DNA from: Polyangiaceae bacterium
GTDB lineage: Bacteria; Myxococcota_A; Polyangia; Polyangiales; Polyangiaceae
DNA: 44,800 nt
Assembly: GCA_023150915.1 (NCBI GenBank)
Contig: JAKLKA010000047.1
Location: 1 to 44,800 of the forward strand
Reading direction: 5' to 3'
In this document: piece after piece, positions 36,964 to 43,755 of the stretch
Position numbering within the stretch: the first letter of the stretch is position 1
How the letters are laid out: each line of letters begins with the position of its first letter
The notes under the pieces: generated by a model
Told to the model about the DNA's origin: nothing
Databases searched by the model: none
What the model saw: only the letters and a program-made list of their open reading frames with translations
Program-made: the position numbers and the translations under genes

Positions 36964-38196
36964 TCAGACGATTTTCACGGTCGTGGTGTACCCGCCGAAG
37001 CGCAACGTGTCGCCGTCTCTCAGCTCGACGGGCACCCCCTTCGCGACCTTCTCTTCGTTCAGGTACGTCCCGTTGGTGCTGCCCGGATCCTCGAGCTTGA
37101 GCGAGCCCGGTCGCGCCGCGGCGTGAACCACCGCATGCCGCGACGACGTGGTCGGGTGATCGATCTCGATGTCGAGCCCCTCGACGGCGGCCTTGCGGCC
37201 GATCACGTTCTTGCCCTGATACAGCGGCCAGAAGGTGCCGCGATCGTTGCCCTCGAAGCTCACCAAGAAGCCGGCGAGCGTGCGCGGTGCGTCGGCCGCG
37301 ATGGCCATCGGATCGACCGCCACCTGGGCCGCCGTGCGCGACACACCGGTCGGGGGTGCGGCGCTCGGGCGATCGCCTTCGGGCGCCGGGGGGCTGGCCG
37401 AAGGGGCCGGCGGCACCGCGGACGGCGGCGCCGCTGCGGGTGCGGGCGGCGGGGGCGCTGGCGGCGCGCCCCCCGCGGAGCGCTTCGCGGCCTCGTGCTC
37501 GTCCGCCGTGGGCGGGGGAGCGGTCGCGGCGAAGGCGGCAGGATCGTTCCAACCCGGAGCGCCCGCTGGCGGCGGAGCGGCCGGAGGCGGTGCGGCCGGG
37601 GGCGGTGCGCCGGGCGGCGGCCCGGGCGGTGGCCCGACCGGCACCTGCCCGAGATCCGGCGCCATGGTGGCGCCGAACGGGTTCAGGCCTTCGGGCGAGC
37701 CCACGCGATAGCGCTCGTTCGCCGGAGTGAACCCGCCGGGTGGGCCGGCGGGTGGTGGAGCGCCTGCGGGTGGCGGAGGCGGGGCGCCGGGAGGCGGGCC
37801 CCAGCCCGGGGGAGGTGCGCCGTAGCCCGGCTGCCCGGGGGGCGAGCCGTACTGACCCGGCGGCGGGCCGTAGGGCGAGGGGGGCGCACCGGGCGGTGGC
37901 GCGCCAGGCGGCGCACCCGGGTACTGCGGTGGGGGAGCACCCCAGCCGGGCGGAGGACCGGGCGGAGGCCCCGGCGGCGCACCCGGCGGCGGGCCGTATG
38001 CGGGCGGGGGAGCCCCGGGTGGAGGGCCGGGGGGCGGACCCCAACCGGGCGGGCCCGCGGGCGGCCGAGCGCCGCCGGGACCTGGAAAGGTGGCGGGCTG
38101 GGCACCGACGCCGGAAGCCGGCAGCGGCGCGCCGCACGAAGCACAGAACTTACTGGTGGGCTGGTTGGAAATGCCGCAGCGCGGGCACGCGATCAT
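36964..38196 (-). CDS. Zinc-ribbon - Pro-rich - FHA protein
   Basis: 410 residues, cytoplasmic. A zinc ribbon at the start (CPRCGISNQPTSKFCASCG; Cys4, 7, 18, 21) is followed by about 280 residues rich in Pro, Gly and Ala, and by a C-terminal FHA domain at about 320-410 (NVIGRKAAVEGLDIEI, SSRHAVVHAA, DPGSTNGTYLNEE), with Arg, Ser and Asn of the phosphothreonine pocket in place. ATG 38196 has GGAGG eight bases upstream; an upstream start at 38262 has no such site. First gene of the FHA operon, so likely its soluble adaptor. Low-complexity part could phase-separate or span distance; that is a guess. Confidence 0.85.
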   Translation of the reverse strand: MIACPRCGISNQPTSKFCASCGAPLPASGVGAQPATFPGPGGARPPAGPPGWGPPPGPPPGAPPPAYGPPPGAPPGPPPGPPPGWGAPPPQYPGAPPGAPPPGAPPSPYGPPPGQYGSPPGQPGYGAPPPGWGPPPGAPPPPPAGAPPPAGPPGGFTPANERYRVGSPEGLNPFGATMAPDLGQVPVGPPPGPPPGAPPPAAPPPAAPPPAGAPGWNDPAAFAATAPPPTADEHEAAKRSAGGAPPAPPPPAPAAAPPSAVPPAPSASPPAPEGDRPSAAPPTGVSRTAAQVAVDPMAIAADAPRTLAGFLVSFEGNDRGTFWPLYQGKNVIGRKAAVEGLDIEIDHPTTSSRHAVVHAAARPGSLKLEDPGSTNGTYLNEEKVAKGVPVELRDGDTLRFGGYTTTVKIV

Positions 38197-38328
38197 CGAG
38201 GCGTCCTCCGAAACCCGAGAAAAGCCGTGATAACCCGGCAGATCACGGGCGGGCCCGAGCATAGCCGGTCCGCCCTCAGCGGAGTAGCACGATAGTGTCG
38301 GACGCTAGCGGCTCGACGAGCCCAGCGC

Positions 38329-38688
38329 TCAGACGTCCTTTTCGTCGCGGATGCGGGCGGCCTTGCCCTGCAGGTTGCGCAGGTAGCCCAGGCGCGCGCG
38401 GCGGACCACGCCGCGGGAAACCACGTCGATTTGCTCGATACGCGGCGAGTGCAGCAAGAACACGCGCTCGACGCCGACGCTGAAGCTGACCTTGCGCACC
38501 GTGAAGGTGCTGCGGGCGCCGGCGCGGTGGCGCTTGATCACGGTGCCCTTGAAGACCTGGGTCCGGAGCTTGTCGCCCTCGACGATCTTGTAGTGCACCG
38601 CGATCGTGTCCCCCACGCGGAAATTCGGCAGATCCGAGCGAAGAGCGCTGTTTTCGAAGGCTTCGATCTTGGGGTGAATCATCGACAT
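38329..38688 (-). CDS. rplS: 50S ribosomal protein L19
   Basis: 119 residues, typical L19 length. Diagnostic stretches are [52 protein letters not shown] and [18 protein letters not shown]. It binds 23S rRNA at the subunit interface. In many bacteria rplS ends an rpsP-rimM-trmD-rplS operon; here those genes are absent next to it, and the gene stands alone, divergent from rplC across 175 bp. ATG 38688 has GGAG eight bases upstream; ATG 38682 is the alternative. No damage seen. Confidence 0.97.
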   Translation of the reverse strand: MSMIHPKIEAFENSALRSDLPNFRVGDTIAVHYKIVEGDKLRTQVFKGTVIKRHRAGARSTFTVRKVSFSVGVERVFLLHSPRIEQIDVVSRGVVRRARLGYLRNLQGKAARIRDEKDV

Positions 38689-38783
38689 GGCGGGGTCTCC
38701 GGCCGGCTGGGGGCGGGGATTATGCACGCGCCCGGGGGCTCGTCAATGGGCGAGGGGGCCCCACCGCGCCGCTTGCGCGAGGG

Positions 38784-38833
38784 CCGGAAATACACTACTT
38801 CCCGCAGCCCAATTTCCGGTAGGCCGAAAGGCC
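38784..38833 (+). promoter_or_regulatory. Structured leader/promoter region upstream of rplC
   Basis: A perfect 8-bp inverted repeat, CCGGAAAT (38784-38791) and ATTTCCGG (38812-38819), is followed at once by GGCC-GAAA-GGCC (38822-38833), a GNRA-tetraloop hairpin. TACACT at 38791-38796 could be a -10 box, in which case the first repeat would be in the promoter rather than the mRNA. Ribosomal-protein leaders often fold to allow autocontrol; that role here is only a suggestion. Confidence 0.35.
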
Positions 38834-38863
38834 CGCCTGCGACGACGAAAGAGAGACCGAACA

Positions 38864-39529
38864 ATGAACACGCATCCGGGTGTCATCGGGCGCAAGCTCG
38901 GCATGACTCAGGTCTTCACCAGCGACGGCTCCGTCATTCCGTGCACCGTGGTGGAGGCTCGTCCCGTCGTCGTCGGCAAGCGCACCAAAGAGAAGGACGG
39001 CTACGACGCGCTCGTGCTCGGCCTTGCCGACCGCAAGGACAAGCACACCAAGAAGCCGCAGGCGGGCATGTACAAGAAGGCGAGCGTCTCGCCGAAGCGC
39101 TGGCTGAAAGAGCTGCGCTGCACCCCGGAGTTCGCCGCGAGCTTCGAGCTCGGCGCCGAGGTCAAGCTCGACAGCGTGTTCGAAGAGGGCCAGCACGTCG
39201 ACGTGCAGGGCACCAGCCGCGGGCGTGGGTTCACCGGCGTCATGCGCCGCTTCAACTTCGCTGGCCAGGTGCAGACCCACGGCACGCACGAGTACAAGCG
39301 TCACGGCGGGTCGATCGGCACGAACATGACCCCGGGTCGCGTGCTCAAGGGCGTCGGCATGCCGGGCCAGCACGGCAACGCGAAGGTCACCGTCTACAGC
39401 CAGCGCGTGGTGAAGGTCTCTGCCGACGACAGCTTGCTGTTCGTCGAGGGCGGCATCCCCGGCTCGAAGAACTCGCTCGTGTTCGTGCGCGGCGCCGTCA
39501 AGCGCCACGGCGGCAAGAAGAAGGGCTGA
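38864..39529 (+). CDS. rplC: 50S ribosomal protein L3
   Basis: 221 residues. Diagnostic features are GVIGRKLGMTQVF at the N-terminus, GTSRGRGFTGVMRRFNFAG, the HGGSIGTNMTPGRVLKGVGMPGQHGNAKVTV loop that reaches toward the peptidyl-transferase centre, and GGIPGSKNSLVFVRGAV at the end. It is intact. L3 is normally the second gene of the S10 operon (rpsJ-rplC-rplD...); here neither rpsJ nor rplD is present. It is followed 7 bases later by the pseudouridine synthase/methyltransferase fusion. ATG 38864 is preceded by a weak GAGAG. Whether this is the only L3 or a second copy cannot be told from the window. Confidence 0.95.
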   Translation: MNTHPGVIGRKLGMTQVFTSDGSVIPCTVVEARPVVVGKRTKEKDGYDALVLGLADRKDKHTKKPQAGMYKKASVSPKRWLKELRCTPEFAASFELGAEVKLDSVFEEGQHVDVQGTSRGRGFTGVMRRFNFAGQVQTHGTHEYKRHGGSIGTNMTPGRVLKGVGMPGQHGNAKVTVYSQRVVKVSADDSLLFVEGGIPGSKNSLVFVRGAVKRHGGKKKG

Positions 39530-39536
39530 AGCCTAG

Positions 39537-41150
39537 GTGTGGCTCGACGCCCGCGTCGTCGCCTGTGACGGCGACGTGTTGGTGGTCGACAAGCCGCGCG
39601 GCATCGTGGTCCACGGCGGCGACGAGGCGCGCGCGGACGATCTGGTCACCCGCCTCCGCGAGTGGCTCGTGGCCCGCGGCGAGCCCGACTACCTGGGTGT
39701 GCATCAGCGGCTCGACAAAGATGCCTCCGGCGTGATGCTGTTCACGCGCCGCCGCGAGCTGAACGCGGCAGTGGCCGGCGACATGGAGGGGCATCGGGCC
39801 CGCCGCACCTACCTGGCGGCGGTGACCGATCCCGGGCTGTCGCCCCGGGGCGTGCTCGAGCACCAGCTCTCCCCCCAGAAGGGGGGCGTGACGCGGGTGG
39901 TGCCCCGCGGGGGCCAGCGCTCGGTGGCGCGCTATCGCGTGCTCGAGCGTGCCGGCGGCCGCGCGCTGGTCGAGCTGTCGCCCGAGACCGGCCGAACGCA
40001 CCAGCTGCGGGCGCAGCTGGCGGCGGTCCGCGCTCCCATCGCCGGCGATCGGCTCTACGGCGGCGCGCGCGCGAACCGTCTGATGCTGCACGCCTGCGCG
40101 CTCGACCTGCCGTCGCTCGGGCGGCGCTTCGAGTGCCCGGTGCCCGAGTCGCTCTCTGCCTGGGTCGCGCGCGGCGAAGCGGGGCTGCCCGCGGCGTTCG
40201 GCCCGGCGCTGGCCGATGCGCTGTGTCTGCGGGCCGCGCTGTTCGAGCACGCCTCCGCGTATCGGTGGGTCAACGGCGCCGGCGACGAGCTGCCGGGCGT
40301 GGTCGTCGATCGCTACGGCGACCACGCCGTGCTCGCGGTCTCGAGCGACGAGGCCGCGGGGCGCGCTCGCGAGATCGCGGGGGCGTTGCTCGTGCTCGGC
40401 GCGCGGGGCGTGTACCTCAAGCTGCGCGAACGCGCCGATCAACGTCAGGTCGACCGCGACAGGAACGCGCCGCCGCTGCCGATTGCCGGCGAGCCGGCCG
40501 AGCCCGAGCTGGTGGTGACCGAGGGCGAGCTGCGCTTTCCTGTGCGACTCGCCGACGGGCCGTCGACCGGGCTGTTCGTCGACCAGCGCGACAACCGCGA
40601 TCGGATCCGGCGGCTCTCGGGGGGGCGGAGAGTGCTGAATCTGTTCTCGTACACCTGCTCGTTCAGCGTGGCAGCCGCCCGGGGCGGCGCGCGCGAGGTG
40701 GTCAGCATCGATCTTTCGCGGCCTGCGCTCGATCGCGGGCGAGCGGCCTTCGAGGAGAACGGGCTCGACCCCGCGCAGCACCGCTTTCATCACGAGGACT
40801 GCGTGGCCTGGCTGGGGCGCGCGCGACGTCGCCAAGACCGCTTTGGTCTGGTGATCTTGGACCCGCCCAGCTTCGGCACGCGCAGCAAGCGCGCCACCTT
40901 CGACGTCGACCGGGACTATGGACGGGTGGCGGCCGACGCCCTGGCACTGCTCGAGCCCGGCGGGCGCCTGCTCGCCGTCACCAACCATCGCAAGACCAGC
41001 CGCGAGCGGATGCGTCGGACGCTGCACGAGGCTGCCCGCAGCGCTGGCGCGGAGGTGCGGCAGCTGAAAGATCTGCCCTCGCCCCTCGACTGCCCCGACG
41101 GCCCGGACGGCCCCGAGCCCATGAAGAGCTTTCTGGTCACCCTCGTTTGA
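39537..41150 (+). CDS. RluA-type pseudouridine synthase fused to RlmI-like 23S rRNA methyltransferase
   Basis: 537 residues. Residues 1-210 are an RluA-family synthase: VDKPRGIVVH, HQRLDKDASGVMLF with catalytic Asp60, and GRTHQLRAQLAAV, DRLYGG. Residues 215-537 match RlmI (23S rRNA m5C methyltransferase) after its PUA domain: YRWVNGAGDELPGVVVDRYG, GLFVDQRDNR, the SAM site VLNLFSYTCSFSVAAARGG, the acidic D-loop and ILDPPSFGTRSK, ending in TNHRKTS. The PUA domain of RlmI is missing and its place is taken by the synthase. It starts with GTG 39537, seven bases after rplC, so co-expression with L3 is likely. Target bases are not known; both activities are inferred by family. Confidence 0.9.
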   Translation: MWLDARVVACDGDVLVVDKPRGIVVHGGDEARADDLVTRLREWLVARGEPDYLGVHQRLDKDASGVMLFTRRRELNAAVAGDMEGHRARRTYLAAVTDPGLSPRGVLEHQLSPQKGGVTRVVPRGGQRSVARYRVLERAGGRALVELSPETGRTHQLRAQLAAVRAPIAGDRLYGGARANRLMLHACALDLPSLGRRFECPVPESLSAWVARGEAGLPAAFGPALADALCLRAALFEHASAYRWVNGAGDELPGVVVDRYGDHAVLAVSSDEAAGRAREIAGALLVLGARGVYLKLRERADQRQVDRDRNAPPLPIAGEPAEPELVVTEGELRFPVRLADGPSTGLFVDQRDNRDRIRRLSGGRRVLNLFSYTCSFSVAAARGGAREVVSIDLSRPALDRGRAAFEENGLDPAQHRFHHEDCVAWLGRARRRQDRFGLVILDPPSFGTRSKRATFDVDRDYGRVAADALALLEPGGRLLAVTNHRKTSRERMRRTLHEAARSAGAEVRQLKDLPSPLDCPDGPDGPEPMKSFLVTLV

Positions 41151-41167
41151 CCTGATACGCTTGCGTG

Positions 41168-42139
41168 ATGCGCGCCTTGGGTCTGGTGATGGGCCTGGTC
41201 GTCGTCGCGTGCTCGGGCACGACCACCGACAGCGAGAGCCCCAGCGGCTCGGGCGGCGCATCGGGCGGAACGGGCGGCGGGGGGGGCATCGACTCGGACG
41301 CTTCGGTCTGGCCGGACGGGGGTGGGGCCGTCGGGGGTGGCGGCAGCGGCGGCAGCGGCGGCAGCGGCGGCAGCGGCGCGGGTGGCGCAAGCGGCGGCGC
41401 GGGTGGCGCAAGCGGCGGCGCCGGGGGCAGCGGTGCAGCGGGGGGCGGGGGAGCCGGGGGCAGCTGCGGACCCGAGACCTGCAACAACAAGGACGACGAC
41501 TGTGACGGCACCGTCGACGATGGCCTTTCGCAGTCGTGCACCACCACCTGTGGCACCGGCACGCAAGCCTGCGCCGCCGGCGTGTGGGGCGCGTGCAGCG
41601 CCGCTCAGCCCCAATCGTGCATGAACTACGCGACCTGCAAGACCGAGCCGCAGTGCACCTGCGCGAAAGCACCGCCCGAGACGTGCAACCTGAAGGACGA
41701 CAACTGCGACAACAACTGCGACGACTTCGCCAACTGTCGCGTCGGGGTGCACCGCTCGTACAAGTCCGGCGAGCACTTCTACACCACCAACCTCACCGAG
41801 GCAGGGTGCTGCGGGTTCACGCTCGAGTTCCAGAACTTCTACTATCTCTATTCCGCGAGCACGCCCGGCCTGGTGCCGTTTCACCGCTGCGTGCTCTCGA
41901 ACGGCAAGCACTTCTACACTCAGAGCGCGACCTGCGAGGGCTCACCCGGGAGCAAGCTCGAAGGCGTGATGGGCTACGTCGCTACCAGCGCGGTGTGTGG
42001 CGCGGTGCCGCTCTATCGCATGAGCCACCCGTCGAGCAGCCACTTCTTCACCCCGAGCCTGGCCGAGAAGAACCAGGCCGTCACCACGCTGGGTTACAAG
42101 GACGAGGGCGTGGCAGGCTACGTCTGGACTGCGCCGTGA
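41168..42139 (+). CDS. Lipoprotein with Gly-rich linker, MopE-like motif and DUF5648 repeats
   Basis: 323 residues. MRALGLVMGLVVVAC is a lipoprotein signal with Cys15. Residues 25-98 are a Gly/Ser/Ala linker. ETCNNKDDDCDGTVDDG is the Asp-rich MopE/thrombospondin-3-like putative calcium-binding motif common in myxobacterial surface proteins, repeated in shorter form later (ETCNLKDDNCDNNCDD). The C-terminal third has three DUF5648-like strands: HRSYKSGEHFYTT, HRCVLSNGKHFYTQ and YRMSHPSSSHFFTP. A surface-exposed adhesive or binding protein is likely. ATG 41168 is used; GTG 41165 precedes it directly. The last codon overlaps the rlmE start in GTGA, an odd pairing of a surface lipoprotein with an rRNA methyltransferase. 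Confidence 0.85.
   Translation: MRALGLVMGLVVVACSGTTTDSESPSGSGGASGGTGGGGGIDSDASVWPDGGGAVGGGGSGGSGGSGGSGAGGASGGAGGASGGAGGSGAAGGGGAGGSCGPETCNNKDDDCDGTVDDGLSQSCTTTCGTGTQACAAGVWGACSAAQPQSCMNYATCKTEPQCTCAKAPPETCNLKDDNCDNNCDDFANCRVGVHRSYKSGEHFYTTNLTEAGCCGFTLEFQNFYYLYSASTPGLVPFHRCVLSNGKHFYTQSATCEGSPGSKLEGVMGYVATSAVCGAVPLYRMSHPSSSHFFTPSLAEKNQAVTTLGYKDEGVAGYVWTAP
41342..41419 (+). repeat. Short tandem repeats coding a Gly-rich linker
   Basis: A run of 9-bp units (GGCAGCGGC, coding GSG) from about 41342 to 41377 is followed by two identical 21-bp units (41378-41398, 41399-41419, coding AGGASGG). The seven-residue unit matches in composition the one at the left edge of the window, which points to shared linker turnover among exported proteins by slippage. 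Confidence 0.75.
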
Positions 42140-42738
42140 GCCACCGCCGCAACCCTTACGCGCGCGCCGACGCGCGCACTCTCGAAGCCAAGGCCAAGGG
42201 CTACCCCGCGCGCAGCGTGTTCAAGCTGGAAGAGATCGACCGCCGGCTGCGGCTGCTCGCGTCGGGGCAGCACGTGCTCGATCTGGGGGCCGCACCCGGC
42301 AGTTGGTCGCTGTACGCTGCCGAGCGGGTGGGGGCGCGGGGGCGCGTGCTTTCCATCGATCTCTCGAATATCCAGCAGGCGTTCCCCGAGAACGTGCGGG
42401 TCATCCAGGGCGACGCCCTCGATCTGGCGAACGACGCGCTCTCGGCCTTCGCGCCCTACGACGTGGTGCTGAGCGACATGGCGCCGAGCACCAGCGGCAA
42501 CAAGGTTCGCGATCAGACCCAGAGCTTCGAGCTCTTCATGCGCGGGCTCGAGGTCGCCGTGGCGCTGGGCAAGCCGGGCAGTGCCTACGTGGGCAAGCTG
42601 TTCATGAGCGGCGACTTTCAGGCGGCGCGGGCCGCGGTCAAAGCCCACTACGACAAGGAGCAGACCATCCGTCCGTCGGGCACCCGCTCGGTGAGCTCGG
42701 AGGTGTTCTTGGTGGGGCTTCGCCTGCGAAGTCGATGA
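42136..42738 (+). CDS. rlmE: 23S rRNA 2'-O-ribose methyltransferase RlmE (FtsJ/RrmJ)
   Basis: 200 residues, the usual length. The fold begins NPYARADARTLEAKAKGYPARSVFKLEEID and the SAM site is VLDLGAAPGSWSLYAAE. The catalytic tetrad K-D-K-E is visible: Lys in SVFKLEEI, Asp in VVLSDMAPSTSG, Lys in YVGKLFMSGD and Glu in SSEVFLVGL. It methylates the A-loop uridine U2552 (E. coli numbering) late in 50S assembly. It starts with GTG 42136, overlapping the lipoprotein's TGA (GTGA), so it is likely translated by coupling. A perfect hairpin follows the stop. Confidence 0.95.
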   Translation: MSHRRNPYARADARTLEAKAKGYPARSVFKLEEIDRRLRLLASGQHVLDLGAAPGSWSLYAAERVGARGRVLSIDLSNIQQAFPENVRVIQGDALDLANDALSAFAPYDVVLSDMAPSTSGNKVRDQTQSFELFMRGLEVAVALGKPGSAYVGKLFMSGDFQAARAAVKAHYDKEQTIRPSGTRSVSSEVFLVGLRLRSR

Positions 42739-42739
42739 A

Positions 42740-42764
42740 GTCGCCGCCTGGTCGCGGCGGCGAC
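42740..42764. terminator. Hairpin between convergent rlmE and 42798-43217
   Basis: GTCGCCGCC (42740-42748), seven-base loop, GGCGGCGAC (42756-42764): a perfect 9-bp GC stem directly after the rlmE stop. No T-run follows on either strand, so it would be a non-classical or bidirectional terminator, or a 3'-end stabiliser. Confidence 0.5.
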
Positions 42765-42797
42765 GGCCCGCGGTTGCGCCGTTTCAGGCTGCGGCCA

Positions 42798-43217
42798 TCA
42801 GCTCCGCGCGCACGTCATCCGAACCGCGCGTACCTCTTCGCCCCAGGGTGCGACGTTCGTCATTTGGAGCACCAGTTCGCCCGTGGGGCGCAGCGCGAGC
42901 GCGATGCGCCAGCCCCACACCGGCCCTTCGCCACCGGAGTACGTTCCGAAGACGCTGAACAGACCCCAGCGGTCGGCCTCGTCGCGGCACGCCATGGCCA
43001 CGGGTGAGTGGAATGTGTCGGTGAAGTCTGCGCCACCGGGGCGCAGCGCGAGGGTGCCCGTGTGGGGCGTGCTCTCGTGACTCCAGTGGTAGGTGACCGC
43101 GCCGTCCTGGACCGCGAGCGTGCAGTCACACACAGCGGCCTGATCGCCCAGCGGGTCGAGCCACAGCTCGCCGCGCCCCTGCCACCGTGTGCCCGCGAGA
43201 GCGTTCAGCGTCGTCAT
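42798..43217 (-). CDS. DUF1579-like small protein
   Basis: 139 residues from ATG 43217. The sequence alternates short strands with Trp landmarks (LAGTRWQGRGELWLDP, VTYHWSHEST, GADFTDTFHSPVAMAC, WGWRIALALRPTGELVLQMTNV), resembling the lipocalin-like DUF1579 group and its relatives, whose function is unknown. No signal peptide. No convincing ribosome-binding site precedes 43217, and the open frame runs further upstream without a start I trust. Nothing shows the ligand. Confidence 0.6.
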   Translation of the reverse strand: MTTLNALAGTRWQGRGELWLDPLGDQAAVCDCTLAVQDGAVTYHWSHESTPHTGTLALRPGGADFTDTFHSPVAMACRDEADRWGLFSVFGTYSGGEGPVWGWRIALALRPTGELVLQMTNVAPWGEEVRAVRMTCARS

Positions 43218-43755
43218 CGTGGCGCCCAAGGTACCGCGAGCGGGGCGGTGGCTGCCAGCGGCCCGACCCCCCGGGGCCGGGCGCCCGAGGCGCACCCGCC
43301 ACCTCTTGCCACGCTGGGCCCCTGAGGGTCCGTGGGCGGGGACGGGGAAGAGACCGGGGGCAGCGCAACCCGGAGCTTCGCGCCGACAGTTGCAGGACCA
43401 GACGCGCCCGACGTTGCACGGCTTCTTGCAACCCGACCACCACGCGCTGAGCTGTGCCCCGAGGGCCAAGCGATCGATCGGTGACCAGGCAAGCCAGGTA
43501 CTTTGCGCACTCCGCGTCAGCGCCACACGGGTCGAAGACACTCTGGCCGCTGTCGAGCAACGGTTCGCGATCGCTCTCGACCCCTGCTGCCTGGGCGCGT
43601 ACCCTTCGTCTCGGTGTTCTTGGCAGTTCGTTCTCGCGATGTGCAAGAGCGTTCGCATCACCTTCGGCGCAAGCAAGCCGTAGCGGGCGTCACGCGCGGG
43701 AGCTCGTCGAGGCGGAACCCCTCATCGCGGTCGAGTGAGCTGGCGGATCCCGCCG
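43218..43755. other. 538-bp stretch without a credible intact gene; possible decayed Cys-rich gene
   Basis: No frame here has a good start and gene-like composition over its length. On the minus strand, however, one frame reads DPCGADAECAKYLACLVTD (about 43530-43475) and, after a one-base shift, another reads WWSGCKKPCNVGRVWSCNC (about 43445-43390). Together they look like pieces of a Cys-patterned myxobacterial exported domain broken by a frameshift. The join is a guess. A short hairpin (GGCGG-ATC-CCGCC, 43742-43754) lies just after the stop of the gene at the right edge and could terminate it. Confidence 0.3.

Noticed and set aside
29991-37100. Very long plus-strand open frames (29991-33143, over 1000 codons; 33225-37100, nearly 1300 codons)
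   Set aside because: They lie antisense to clear FHA, ABCG, PP2C and VWA genes, have His/Arg/Gly-skewed composition and no recognisable fold; stop-free antisense frames are expected in such GC-rich DNA.
30393-38196. FHA/PP2C cluster as a type VI secretion regulatory set
   Set aside because: No Tss structural genes, no sheath or Hcp genes, and the operon ends in an ABC transporter instead.
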